A DNA stretch of 64,000 bases from JAGNLM01 sp964439835. Its GTDB lineage: Bacteria; Pseudomonadota; Gammaproteobacteria; JAABTG01. The notes below the pieces were generated by a model, which was not told the DNA's origin, made no database searches, and was given only the letters and a program-made list of their open reading frames with translations. Shown one piece after another: positions 40,092-48,350 of the stretch. Position numbers and translations under genes: made by a program. Position 1 is the first letter of the stretch; the number at the start of each line of letters is the position of its first letter. The stretch covers positions 1 to 64,000 of the forward strand of contig CAYTPQ010000007.1 of assembly GCA_964439835.1 (NCBI GenBank), written 5' to 3'.

Positions 40092-43000
40092 ATGAAGAAG
40101 GCGCCGCTCGCGCTTGCCATGACAACTGTGCTGGGTGGTGCATCCCTCGGTTCTGCGTCTGCCGCAGGCGTCGCCGATTGGGTCGGCGCTACTGGCGGGG
40201 AATGGGGCGTTGCCACGAACTGGTCCACAGGGCAGGTGCCCGGAGCAACGGAGCAAACGTATATCTATAACGACCGTGTCGCGCTGATCAGCGACTCAGG
40301 GGCATACACAGCCGAGTCGTTGGACCTAGGCATTACCAATGGTACGAGCGGTGCGCTTCAGATAGCCAATGGCAGCCTCACTGTCACCGATGGCGTGTAC
40401 ATCAATAACGGCGCGCTGGTTGTTGGTTCAGGTGGCACCACCGGCTCGCTCAGCGGCAACGTGACCAACAATGGCCTTCTCTCGTTCGACCGGAGCGACG
40501 ACGTCACGTTTGGAGGGCAAATCAGTGGCACGGGGAGCTTAGTCAAGCTGGGCGCCGGGACGCTCGCGCTCACCGGTGCCAATACCTACAGCGGCCCCAC
40601 GAACATCAACGCCGGCACGCTACAGGCGAACGGTGGCAACGCGATCGGCGACAACTCGGCGGTCACCGTCGCCGCCGGCGCGACCCTGGAGCTGGTGCAT
40701 AGCGGCACGCAGACTGTGACGAGCGAAACCATTGGCTCGCTCGCGGGGGACGGCACGGTGCTGCTGGGTCCACAAACCTTTTTGCGGGCGGGCAACGACA
40801 ACACGTCCACGACCTTTGCCGGCTCCATCGACGGTCCGGGTGGTTTGGCCAAGATCGGTACCGGCACCCTGCGCCTCACGGGCGCCAGCACCGGAACGGG
40901 CCTGCTCACAGTGGCCGAGGGCACGCTGGACGTCGCCGGGAGTACACCGATGCGCGTGTACGCTGTACGTCCCGCACGAGCCAGCGGCACGGTCACCGGC
41001 GAGGGCACCGTGGGCACGCTGGTCAACCAAGGTCGCGTCGTCCCGGGGAACGGCCCGGGCACCGCGCTCACGGTCCTTGGGGACTATACGCAGAGCGCCT
41101 CCGGCATTTTGGTCATCAATGCCGAGGAGCAGGCGGGCTCCGGCCTGACGGCAACGCGCTTGAACGTCGGCGGCAGTGCCACCTTCAGCAGCCCGCCGAG
41201 CACCATCGACGTCAGGTTCGACGCCAACGCCACAATCCCCGCGCTGGAGGGCATCACGGTCGTGGCGGCGGATCAGGGGCTCGTAGGCACCGCGCCGTAC
41301 GTGACCCTCGATCCGGCCTCGCTGCCCCACGGCGAGAACTTCACCCTCGACCTGGAGGCGACCAACCTCGGTGGCACCTTTGCCAAGCCCGGCGAGGCGA
41401 TCCCCGCTGGGACGGGCGGCGCGGGCTTCGTGGTGCTGCAGGTGCAGAACAAGCAATCCCTGCCGCAGGTGCTCAATGCGCAGTACCTGGTGGTCAATGC
41501 ACCGGTCGCGGTGCCGACCCTGGCGGTGCTGACTCCGTCGCAGGTGTCCACGCTCGTTCCGACGCCGACGGTGCCTTACCTTGCGCCAGCCCTGATCAAG
41601 GGTCCTGCCGCGAATGTCACGACACCTGTCATTCATACGAAGGGCAAGGGCCAGACCGGTATCGTGGTGCAGAACCACGGCGTGCAGGTCGGCGGCACGG
41701 TGACCCCGCAGCCGCAGAGCGCGAGCGGCACGCCGGTCTCGTCGACGGGCATCCCGGTCGGGACCGGCAACTCGGTCGTGACCGTCGTGCCACCGACAAG
41801 CGTCGGCACGACCAATTTCGTTTCCGTCACGGGCAGCTACACCAATGTCAGCCAGACGAACGCCCAGCCGGGAACGACCTATCGCCTGCTCTACGCCCCG
41901 CATAGCGTGGACGTCTACAAGACGCCCGCCAGCTACGGGAATCTGGCCCCGTTCGGCACCACCCTGACCTCGACCCAGAGCCAGGTTGGCAACGCCCTGA
42001 CCTCGCTGCTGCCCGAGCCGCACGCCCGGCCGGGCACCGACGCCGAGGCGGCGCTGGTCAACGCGCTGTACCCGCTGAGCGTGGCGCAGATCCCCGGCGC
42101 CCTCGACTCGGTGTCGGGTGCAGGGACCGACCCGACCTTCGTCACCGCGATGAACAGCCGGCTGTTCCAGGCTGCCATCGAGGACCGGCTCCAGGGCTAC
42201 CGCGGCAGTGCCCCGACCCCGGGTCTGGCGACCGGGAACGGCACGGGCGCGAGCGGCGCGCGTGCCACCGACCTGCCGGTGAGCCGGCAGCTGTGGGGCA
42301 TCGCCGTCGGTTCGTTCGGCTCCGGCGACTACCTGCAGGATGCCGATCTCACCACGGGCGGCTTCGTGTTCGGTGCGGACGGCGACCTGGGCAACGGCCT
42401 GGTGGCCGGTGCCGCCCTGGGCTATGCCTACACCGCGATCGACCCCGGTCCCGGCGGCGGCGCCGACGTCGCCTCGCTGGAGGCGGCCGGCTATGCGCAC
42501 TGGACGGACGGCCCGTGGTTCGCGACCGGCCTGGCCGGCCTCGGCTATCACTGGCTCGACATCGACCGTCGGGTCACGGTGGGCGACGTGCGCGACACCG
42601 CGTCGAGCTCGCCGGATGGCTGGGGCGTGTTCGTCGCGGCGACGGCCGGGCGGCGCTTCGACCTGGACCGCGGCGTCGCGCTCGAACCGACGGTGGGGCT
42701 GCGCTACGACCACGTCCGGCGTGACAGCTTCACGGAAAGCGGCGCGGCCTTCGCTGATCGCGCCGTGGACGGCGAGTCGCTCGACGCCGCGCAGGCGTTT
42801 GCCGGGGCGCGGGTCTACACAGAGGTGGAGCTTGCTGACGGCACGCGCCTGTGGCCGGAGTTCAACGTCGGCTACGCCCGCGAGATCGGCAACACCGACA
42901 TCGTCACCGGCGCCTCACTCGCGGACGCGCCCGGTGCGGCGTTCACGGTGACCACGGAAGGCCCGGGCGACGACGTCGGGATGGTGGGTGTCCGGCTCTC

Positions 43001-43103
43001 GGGCGCGAAGGGCGCGACCTCGTTCTTCGTCGAGTACCGCGCCGAGCTGCGCTCCGACTATACCGGGCACGTCATGCGCGCGGGCGTGAGCTTTCCGTTC
43101 TGA
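40092..43103 (+). CDS. Autotransporter with passenger-associated repeats
   Basis: A 1003-residue type V secretion protein. The signal peptide (about 1-28, ending SASAAG) precedes a beta-helix passenger with repeats of the passenger-associated kind: GTGSLVKLGAGTLALTGANT and GPGGLAKIGTGTLRLTGAST. A low-complexity proline/threonine/valine-rich region follows (about 450-620). The last about 280 residues are the autotransporter beta-barrel, ending RAGVSFPF with the C-terminal phenylalanine for outer-membrane assembly. No protease triad was seen, so it is probably an adhesin or surface protein. I chose ATG 40092 because it opens the signal peptide; 28 codons of open frame upstream are unlike one. 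The promoter region has an inverted repeat. Confidence 0.92.
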   Translation: MKKAPLALAMTTVLGGASLGSASAAGVADWVGATGGEWGVATNWSTGQVPGATEQTYIYNDRVALISDSGAYTAESLDLGITNGTSGALQIANGSLTVTDGVYINNGALVVGSGGTTGSLSGNVTNNGLLSFDRSDDVTFGGQISGTGSLVKLGAGTLALTGANTYSGPTNINAGTLQANGGNAIGDNSAVTVAAGATLELVHSGTQTVTSETIGSLAGDGTVLLGPQTFLRAGNDNTSTTFAGSIDGPGGLAKIGTGTLRLTGASTGTGLLTVAEGTLDVAGSTPMRVYAVRPARASGTVTGEGTVGTLVNQGRVVPGNGPGTALTVLGDYTQSASGILVINAEEQAGSGLTATRLNVGGSATFSSPPSTIDVRFDANATIPALEGITVVAADQGLVGTAPYVTLDPASLPHGENFTLDLEATNLGGTFAKPGEAIPAGTGGAGFVVLQVQNKQSLPQVLNAQYLVVNAPVAVPTLAVLTPSQVSTLVPTPTVPYLAPALIKGPAANVTTPVIHTKGKGQTGIVVQNHGVQVGGTVTPQPQSASGTPVSSTGIPVGTGNSVVTVVPPTSVGTTNFVSVTGSYTNVSQTNAQPGTTYRLLYAPHSVDVYKTPASYGNLAPFGTTLTSTQSQVGNALTSLLPEPHARPGTDAEAALVNALYPLSVAQIPGALDSVSGAGTDPTFVTAMNSRLFQAAIEDRLQGYRGSAPTPGLATGNGTGASGARATDLPVSRQLWGIAVGSFGSGDYLQDADLTTGGFVFGADGDLGNGLVAGAALGYAYTAIDPGPGGGADVASLEAAGYAHWTDGPWFATGLAGLGYHWLDIDRRVTVGDVRDTASSSPDGWGVFVAATAGRRFDLDRGVALEPTVGLRYDHVRRDSFTESGAAFADRAVDGESLDAAQAFAGARVYTEVELADGTRLWPEFNVGYAREIGNTDIVTGASLADAPGAAFTVTTEGPGDDVGMVGVRLSGAKGATSFFVEYRAELRSDYTGHVMRAGVSFPF

Positions 43104-43110
43104 GCGTCAC

Positions 43111-43144
43111 CGCATCCCGCCGCCGACGTGGACGGCGGGATGCG
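43111..43144 (+). terminator. Hairpin after the autotransporter
   Basis: CGCATCCCGCC (43111-43121) pairs perfectly with GGCGGGATGCG (43134-43144), 12-base loop, just after the stop codon. No U-tract. Confidence 0.7.
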
Positions 43145-43231
43145 AAGGACGACTGCAGATCCGCCCTGGCCGGCGCGGGCGTGGACCTGCGGTCATGACC
43201 AGGGAGTGCCCGGCCCGCTGAAAGGGACAGC

Positions 43232-43261
43232 GCCGCTGCGGCGAGGAACCGCCGCAGCGGC
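43232..43261 (-). terminator. Hairpin after the exported protein gene
   Basis: GCCGCTGCGGC (43232-43242) pairs perfectly with GCCGCAGCGGC (43251-43261), loop GAGGAACC. It lies just beyond the stop codon of the minus-strand gene at 43270. Confidence 0.7.
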
Positions 43262-43269
43262 TGGTCGGA

Positions 43270-43923
43270 TCAGCCGCCGAAGAGCATGGCGTCGAAGATC
43301 TCGTACCGCTCCTGGCCGATGTGGACGATGGTCGTGTCGCCCTTCCGGGAGGCGCTGAACTTGCCCGGATCGGCCTGGCTCTGGTCGTAGCCCGTGGCCC
43401 GGCCCTTCTCGAAGAAGATCGTGCGGGTCCGGCCGTCCGGCTTGGTCACCGTGACCATGCCGGAACCGCCGCCCTGCCGCTCTACCCCGGCGAAGCAGGA
43501 CGCGGTCGGCGCGCCGCCACCCATGGAGCACGGGATCTCGGTCGTCGCGTGGTAGTGGGTGCCCGGGACCTTCGCGTCGTGGGCGAGCGCGGACGAGTGC
43601 GAGGAGCCGGCCTGCGCGTCGCCGGGTGCCTTGAACGACAGGATTTCGCAAGCGCCGACGGTCTTGTCCTTGGCCGTGTAGGTGATTCGCGGTGGCTGAT
43701 CACCCTGCGGCGTGATGTCGACCCACATCCCCTGGGAGTTGGCGGAGATCTGCCCGTCGGGACGCTTGGTGACCTTGGCCACCTTGCCGTTCATGTAGAC
43801 CTGTCCGCGCGTGTTCGTGTCGACGTTCAGGTCCGGTCCACATTTCGCAGCGAACAGCGGCACGCCGGCACTGGCGGGGCCGGCCAGCAGGCTGGCGACG
43901 ATGGCAATCGAAAGTCTCTTCAT
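43270..43923 (-). CDS. Exported protein with paralogous C-terminal module
   Basis: A 217-residue exported protein. The signal peptide ends near GPASAG (about residue 20). A first domain (about 20-105) has CGPDLNVDTNTRGQVYMNG and WVDITPQGDQPPRI. A second (about 110-217) starts HDAKVPGTHYHATTEIPCSM and continues with VTVTKPDGRTRTIFFEKGRA to ERYEIFDAMLFGG. The second is about 80% identical to the lipoprotein at 47835 and structurally similar to the end of the one at 39046. Four cysteines suggest disulfides. I chose ATG 43923, the start of the signal peptide. Function unknown. The gene is convergent with the autotransporter and separated by two hairpins. Confidence 0.75.
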   Translation of the reverse strand: MKRLSIAIVASLLAGPASAGVPLFAAKCGPDLNVDTNTRGQVYMNGKVAKVTKRPDGQISANSQGMWVDITPQGDQPPRITYTAKDKTVGACEILSFKAPGDAQAGSSHSSALAHDAKVPGTHYHATTEIPCSMGGGAPTASCFAGVERQGGGSGMVTVTKPDGRTRTIFFEKGRATGYDQSQADPGKFSASRKGDTTIVHIGQERYEIFDAMLFGG

Positions 43924-44069
43924 GCGGGTAATCCTCCTCGGTTGAAGTTCTGAACTGATAGTCGCGTGCCGGCTCAGTGCGCCTCGCGCAGGCGCAGAGG
44001 CAAACCCGATCAGCGCTGACCGGCGGGCGGGGGAGACTTGGCGTTCGGTCTGCAACCTCGCCGATGCCC

Positions 44070-44711
44070 TCACGGCTCGGGCAGGATGATGCCTGCCCGG
44101 ATGGCGAACCTTACGAGGCCGGGCACGTTGTCGATGCCGAGCTTGAGCATGATTCGGCTGCGGTAGGTCTCTACGGTCTTTGCGCTGATGTTAAGCGCTA
44201 CCCCGATCTCCTTCGTGCGCATGCCCGTGGCCAGCAGGCAGAGCACGGCCAGCTCCCGCTCGCTCAGGCTGGCCTTGTCCAGCTCGACGCTGCGCGACGG
44301 GCCCGCCCGCGGGACACTGGAGGCAGCGGGGCTGACGAACCGCTGGCCACGGAGCAGGGCCTCGATGGCGGCCACCAGGTCGTCCATCGCCTCGTTCTTC
44401 AGCACGTAGGCCGAGGCGCCCGCCTCGAACATCCGCTGCTGATAGTGGGGATCTCCGTACATCGACAGCGCGACGATGCCGGTCGCCGGCGCCACCTGCC
44501 GGATCCGACGCGCCGACTCCAGGCCGTTCATCCGGGGCATCTCGATGTCGAGCACCGCGATCCGCGGCTGAAGCGCCTGCGCGAGGTGTACCGCCTCCTC
44601 CCCATCCCCGGCCTGGCCGACGATCTCCCAGTCGGCCCGTTCCCCCACGAGCAGGGCCAGCCCCTGGCGGAAGAGGGCGTGGTCGTCCGCAAGCAGGACG
44701 GTGGTCTTCAT
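44070..44711 (-). CDS. LuxR/NarL-type response regulator
   Basis: A 213-residue DNA-binding regulator. The receiver has acid pocket LLADDHALFR, phosphoacceptor aspartate in IAVLDIEMPRMNG and the late lysine in AYVLKNEAM. The C-terminal helix-turn-helix matches the LuxR group: LSERELAVLCLLATGMRTKEI then SAKTVETYRSRIM (parted here). It activates or represses genes when phosphorylated, usually as a dimer. Its ATG overlaps the stop of the kinase gene upstream by 4 bp (ATGA), so the two form a two-component pair. The target is unknown; the exported protein gene at 43270 is next on the same strand but 147 bp away. Confidence 0.92.
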   Translation of the reverse strand: MKTTVLLADDHALFRQGLALLVGERADWEIVGQAGDGEEAVHLAQALQPRIAVLDIEMPRMNGLESARRIRQVAPATGIVALSMYGDPHYQQRMFEAGASAYVLKNEAMDDLVAAIEALLRGQRFVSPAASSVPRAGPSRSVELDKASLSERELAVLCLLATGMRTKEIGVALNISAKTVETYRSRIMLKLGIDNVPGLVRFAIRAGIILPEP

Positions 44712-45886
44712 GCCGAAGCTCCTCCGAGGTGAGACGCGGCCGCCGGGCGGCCCCGGCGGACGTCGCTCGACACGCCGATGGCCTGGGGCCCGACCGGCGC
44801 CCGCAGGGTGACCCGTGTCCCCGACCCGTCCGATTCGACGGAGAGGTCACCGCCCCAGAGTCCCAGCCGCTCGCGCATGCTGTAGAGGCCGTAGCCCCCG
44901 CCTCCAACCGCTGCTCGAAGGGCGTCGCCCGCAAAGCCTATCCCGTTGTCGCTGACGACGAGCCGGAGGGCGTCCGCCTCGTGATGCAGCTCCACCTGGC
45001 CCCGCGTGGCGCGCGCGTGCTTGACCACGTTGTGCACCAGCTCGCGCGCGCACTGGAACAGGATCAGGGCGAGCTCCTGGGCGAGACCCGGAGGTCCGCC
45101 GGACTCGATGAACGTCAGCGCCAACCCGAAGCGCCGGTTGGTCTGATCGACCAGCCAGCGGAGCGCCGCACTCAGCCCCTCCTCGTACAGCACGCGCGGG
45201 CTCAGCTCGAACTGCAGGGTACGAAGTTCCTGCAGGGCGTCGCGCAGCAGCTCCAGCCCGACCTCGAAGCCCTGGTCCGACTCTGGGCCTTGCCGCCTGG
45301 CGGCCGCGGCTATCTGGATCTGAGCGATCGCGAGCTTCTGCATCGGGCTGTCGTGCAGCTCACTAGCGAGGCGTTTCTTCTCGCGCTCCTCGACGAGGCA
45401 CATCTCCCTGGCCATGCGCTGCAGCTCCGAGTTCGCCTCCCGCAGCTCCCGGGTGCGCTCCCACAGGCGCGCCTCCAGCTCCCGGGACAGGCGCGCGAGC
45501 TGTAGATGGGCCCGGACGCGCGCGAGCAGAACCTCCGTGGTGAAGGGCTTGAGGACGTAGTCCGCGCCGCCGGCCTCGAAGGCCTGAAGCATGGTCTCGT
45601 TGTCATCCTTGGCGGTCAAAAAGATGACGGGAATGGACCGCAAGGCCTCTCGCGCCTTGAGCCGGCGGCAGGTCTCCAGACCGTTCAGGCCCCCTGGCAT
45701 CAGGATGTCCAGCAAGATGAGGCCGACGCGTGCCTGCAGGGCGACGGCGTCCAGGATCTCGAGTGCCCGCTCCCCGCTCTCGGCGACGAACACCTCGTAG
45801 CCCTGCGCGGACAGCAAGCGGCCGAGAAACCGGACGTTCTCCGGCTCGTCGTCCACCACGAGGATGTTGCCGCGGGATTCTTCCAT
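44708..45886 (-). CDS. Receiver-histidine kinase (NarX-type H-box)
   Basis: A 392-residue soluble kinase. The N-terminal receiver has ILVVDDEPEN, phosphoacceptor aspartate in LILLDILMPGG and lysine in DYVLKPFTTE. A coiled coil (about 130-165) joins it to the HisKA_3 motif EREKKRLASELHDSPMQKLA, with the acceptor histidine in LHD, and an ATPase domain with ARELVHNVVKHARA and DNGIGFAG. There is no membrane helix, so it acts downstream of other sensors or on a cytoplasmic signal. Receiver first and kinase second is the reverse of most hybrids. The stop overlaps the LuxR-type regulator, its probable partner. Confidence 0.9.
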   Translation of the reverse strand: MEESRGNILVVDDEPENVRFLGRLLSAQGYEVFVAESGERALEILDAVALQARVGLILLDILMPGGLNGLETCRRLKAREALRSIPVIFLTAKDDNETMLQAFEAGGADYVLKPFTTEVLLARVRAHLQLARLSRELEARLWERTRELREANSELQRMAREMCLVEEREKKRLASELHDSPMQKLAIAQIQIAAAARRQGPESDQGFEVGLELLRDALQELRTLQFELSPRVLYEEGLSAALRWLVDQTNRRFGLALTFIESGGPPGLAQELALILFQCARELVHNVVKHARATRGQVELHHEADALRLVVSDNGIGFAGDALRAAVGGGGYGLYSMRERLGLWGGDLSVESDGSGTRVTLRAPVGPQAIGVSSDVRRGRPAAASHLGGASA

Positions 45887-46033
45887 CGCACGCCCCCGAG
45901 ACGCGCTGCCGACCGTCGCGGCGAGACCCCGCCGCCGCAGATTTTCATTCTAGCAGGCCGTCGGGGGGTGCCGGCGGTGAAGCGCGCGCCGTCGCGGCGA
46001 GGTGACGGCCGTCCCACGAGCTGGATTGGCGTC

Positions 46034-46052
46034 TGTCCGGAGACTCCTTACA
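46034..46052. promoter_or_regulatory. 19-bp inverted repeat, copy 9
   Basis: TGTCCGG-AGACT-CCTTACA. A TAnnnT box (TAGCGT, 46088-46093, with TGC just ahead) follows after 35 bp. The exported protein gene starts at 46151. Confidence 0.7.
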
Positions 46053-46150
46053 GAGAGAGCCGGATTCCTCGGTGTGGATCGGACTGCTAGCGTGCAAACA
46101 CCAGGCTGCGTCCGCGGCCGTACGCAAGCCAGTCCCTCCGGAGAGAACGC

Positions 46151-46795
46151 ATGCGACGTGTATCCTTGGTCCCCCTGTCGGCAGCCCTCGCGCTGTCGCT
46201 TGCCCTGCCCGTGTCCGCGACCGCCGGCGAGGTGGACGACGCACAGGGGCTGTGCCAGGACAAGATCCGCGAGGTCTACGGCGTCAGCAAGCTGCGCGAC
46301 GTCTGGAGCGAGCAGCTGGGGAACCACAAGTTCCAGGTCCACGGAAAGGTCAAGGCAAACGACCAGCTTTATCCGTTCGAGTGCAAGGTCAAGCACGGCC
46401 AGGTGCAGTCCTACTCCTACGACGGCCCGCACGACCGCCACGGCGACGACGACAGCGGGAATCTCGGCAAGGCGGTGGCGATCGGGGCAGGTCTCGCCAT
46501 CGTCGCCGCCATCGTCGCGTCCCAGGCGGGTGACGGCGACAAGGACGGCACCTCCACCCTGAACGTGCAGAAGAGCGTCCTCGAAGACGACTGCCACGAC
46601 GCGCTGGAGTCGCGCATCCGTTACGAGCGCAACGGCTCGGCTCAGGTTGCCTTGAAACACACCCAGGTCAACGGCCGCGACCTAAGCGGGGAGGCCAGGG
46701 TGAGCTACTACGACGAGAGCCCGAACCGGGGGACCTTTACCTGTCACTTCGACAAGCACGGCCGGCTGCTCGACAGCAGCTATCAACTCTATTGA
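46151..46795 (+). CDS. Exported protein with two two-cysteine domains
   Basis: A 214-residue exported protein. The signal peptide spans about 1-25 (ending SATAGE). Two copies of a small domain flank a hydrophobic glycine/alanine-rich helix (KAVAIGAGLAIVAAIVAS, about residues 110-127). Copy one has CQDKIREVYGVSKLRDVW to YPFECKVKHGQVQSYSY; copy two has CHDALESRIRYERN to TFTCHFDKHGRLLDSSY. Both follow the pattern of the protein at 37570. The helix may span the membrane or be buried; if it spans, the two domains would lie on opposite sides, which is unlikely for disulfide domains. The promoter has an inverted repeat. Function unknown. Confidence 0.7.
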   Translation: MRRVSLVPLSAALALSLALPVSATAGEVDDAQGLCQDKIREVYGVSKLRDVWSEQLGNHKFQVHGKVKANDQLYPFECKVKHGQVQSYSYDGPHDRHGDDDSGNLGKAVAIGAGLAIVAAIVASQAGDGDKDGTSTLNVQKSVLEDDCHDALESRIRYERNGSAQVALKHTQVNGRDLSGEARVSYYDESPNRGTFTCHFDKHGRLLDSSYQLY

Positions 46796-46822
46796 ACGAC
46801 GGCAGAGAGGGGAGGTGGAACC

Positions 46823-47056
46823 ATGAAAACGTACGCAGCGGCGCTGGCAGCGCTGGCAGTGGCGGTGACGGCGGGCTGCTCGGAGCCGCAGCCGCCGGGC
46901 CCGGCCGAGAAGGCCGGCAAGCAGATCGACCAGGCAGTCGAGAGGGCGGGCCAGAAGACCGAGGCTGCCGTCGACAAGGCGAAGGACTACACCAGCGAGA
47001 AGCTGAAGGAGGCCGGAAAGGCCATCGAGCGCGCCGGGGAGGACGTCAAGAAGTAG
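46823..47056 (+). CDS. Small lipoprotein with amphipathic helix
   Basis: A 77-residue lipoprotein. The signal peptide ends in a lipobox AVTAGCSE (cysteine near 19). The mature part is one long charged helix with an alanine-lysine-glutamate periodicity, KQIDQAVERAGQKTEAAVDK then AKDYTSEKLKEAGKAIERAG (parted), as in apolipoprotein-like or entericidin-like proteins that lie along membranes. Such proteins are often induced by envelope stress. It begins with ATG after a GGGGAGGTGG ribosome site, 27 bp after the previous gene, so the two may be cotranscribed. A (GAGATA)6 tract follows it. Confidence 0.75.
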   Translation: MKTYAAALAALAVAVTAGCSEPQPPGPAEKAGKQIDQAVERAGQKTEAAVDKAKDYTSEKLKEAGKAIERAGEDVKK

Positions 47057-47093
47057 TCGCGAGCACGACGTCGGCGGCCGAGAAGGTCGGCCT

Positions 47094-47129
47094 GAGATAG
47101 AGATAGAGATAGAGATAGAGATAGAGATA
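47094..47129. repeat. (GAGATA)6 hexanucleotide tract
   Basis: Six perfect tandem copies of GAGATA, followed by a broken seventh (GAGTGG). It lies 41 bp above the start of the GlsB-like gene and 38 bp after the lipoprotein stop codon. Slippage would change the spacing by half a helical turn per unit. Confidence 0.95.
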
Positions 47130-47169
47130 GAGTGGGAGAGGGCATGGCCCCCCCAGGGAGGACGGAATC

Positions 47170-47421
47170 GTGGATGCACAGAGTCTGATCATCTTTCTTG
47201 TCATCGGCGCGGTCGCGGGTTGGCTCGCGGGGATGCTGATGCGGGGCGGCGGCTTCGGCCTGCTCGGGAACATCGTGATCGGCGTCATCGGCGCGGTCAT
47301 CGGCGGCTTTCTGTTCGGCCTGCTCGGCATCGCCGCAGGGGGTCTCATTGGCTCCCTGATCACGGCCGTGGCCGGAGCGGCGGTGCTGCTGTTTGTCGTC
47401 GGCCTGCTGAAGAAGGCCTGA
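47170..47421 (+). CDS. GlsB/YeaQ/YmgE family membrane protein
   Basis: An 83-residue protein with three glycine-rich helices: IFLVIGAVAGWLAGMLMRGG, LLGNIVIGVIGAVIGGFLF and a last helix ending VVGLLKKA. The family is linked to general stress; no activity is established. A paralogue lies at 12288-12536. The start is GTG at 47170, with GGGAGGAC upstream. The region just above contains the (GAGATA)6 tract, so its expression could depend on tract length. It is followed 6 bp later by an SH3-domain gene and is probably cotranscribed with it. Confidence 0.88.
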   Translation: MDAQSLIIFLVIGAVAGWLAGMLMRGGGFGLLGNIVIGVIGAVIGGFLFGLLGIAAGGLIGSLITAVAGAAVLLFVVGLLKKA

Positions 47422-47427
47422 CCGCGA

Positions 47428-47838
47428 GTGGCCCGTGAGCCGTCGGCACTGCGCCGGGCGCCGGGCCCTCTTGCGGCCCTGGCGATGGCGCTCGGCGCCT
47501 GCGCGGCGTTGGCCGACGCCGACGGGCCGGACTTCTACGCCGTGCGGGGTGTCGCCCAGGGCGACGTCCTCAACATCCGCGCCGAGCCCGACCCCCACGC
47601 GCACAAGGTCGGGGCGATCCCGCCCGACGGCACCTGCATCCGCAATCTGGGCTGCAAGGGTGGGCTGACCTTTCGCGAGTTCACCGAGCTGTCGCCCGCG
47701 GAGAAGGAGAGGCGCGAGCGCGAGAACCCGCGCTGGTGCAGGATCGAGTACCGGGGCGTCACCGGCTGGGTCGCGGGGCGCTACCTGGCCGAGGGCGAAT
47801 GCCGCACCACGAGCGAACATAGGAGACCATTGCCATGA
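47428..47838 (+). CDS. Exported SH3-domain protein
   Basis: A 136-residue exported protein. A signal peptide of about 30 residues (ending AALADAD) precedes a bacterial SH3 domain: FYAVRGVAQGDVLNIRAEPD, KVGAIPPDGTCIRNLGCKGG, and the closing WCRIEYRGVTGWVAGRYL. Bacterial SH3 domains bind peptidoglycan peptides or proteins at the cell wall. Two cysteines in the loop may form a disulfide. The GTG start at 47428 is 6 bp after the GlsB-like gene; the stop overlaps the next gene by 4 bp (ATGA), so these genes form an operon with the following lipoprotein. The target is unknown. Confidence 0.82.
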   Translation: MAREPSALRRAPGPLAALAMALGACAALADADGPDFYAVRGVAQGDVLNIRAEPDPHAHKVGAIPPDGTCIRNLGCKGGLTFREFTELSPAEKERRERENPRWCRIEYRGVTGWVAGRYLAEGECRTTSEHRRPLP

Positions 47839-48272
47839 CCAAGAGAATTGCCATGACCAAGGGAATTGCCATCCTCGGCGCGACTGCGCTCATGCTCGCG
47901 GGCTGCGTGGTGGTGCCGCCCGGCGACAGCGGGGCCGGCTCGCACTCGGGCTCCAGACACCACGACGCGAAGGTCGCCGGCACTGATTACCACGCAACCG
48001 GCAACATCCCCTGCTCGATGGGCGGCGGGCAGCCGAGCGGCTCCTGCTACTTCGGCGTGAAGCGCGAGGGCGGTGGCTCCGGGATGGTCACGGTGACCAA
48101 GCCGGACGGCCGCACGCGGACGATCTTCTTCGAGAATGGTCGGGCAACCGGCGCCGACGTCAGCCAGGCCGACCCCGGAAAGTTCAGCGCCGCCCGGAGG
48201 GGCGACACGACCATCGTCAACATCGGCCAGGAGCGGTACGAGATTTTCGACGCCGTGATATTCGGCGGCTGA
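47835..48272 (+). CDS. Lipoprotein with paralogous module
   Basis: A 145-residue lipoprotein. Two in-frame starts arise from an 18-bp duplication (47835 and 47853); both give a signal peptide that ends in lipobox LMLAGCVV. The mature module, HDAKVAGTDYHATGNIPCSM, VTVTKPDGRTRTIFFENGRA and ERYEIFDAVIFGG, is about 80% identical to residues 110-217 of the exported protein at 43270. Unlike that protein it has no first domain and is membrane anchored. The start overlaps the SH3 gene stop (ATGA). Function unknown; the module may bind a ligand in the periplasm. Confidence 0.8.
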   Translation: MTKRIAMTKGIAILGATALMLAGCVVVPPGDSGAGSHSGSRHHDAKVAGTDYHATGNIPCSMGGGQPSGSCYFGVKREGGGSGMVTVTKPDGRTRTIFFENGRATGADVSQADPGKFSAARRGDTTIVNIGQERYEIFDAVIFGG

Positions 48273-48350
48273 TAGCGTAACGGCGGCAGCGGGCTCGCCC
48301 CTGTCGCTCTTTCCCCAGGCGATGAGCCTCGCTTTCCGAGGTAGCGAAAA

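Noticed and set aside
43111..43261. Two hairpins after the autotransporter as a possible riboswitch or RNA gene
   Set aside because: Each is a simple stem next to a stop codon of convergent genes and is better read as a terminator.
46682..47179. Serine-isoleucine repeat protein on the minus strand
   Set aside because: The repeat is only the translation of the (GAGATA)6 tract; there is no ribosome site or conserved domain.
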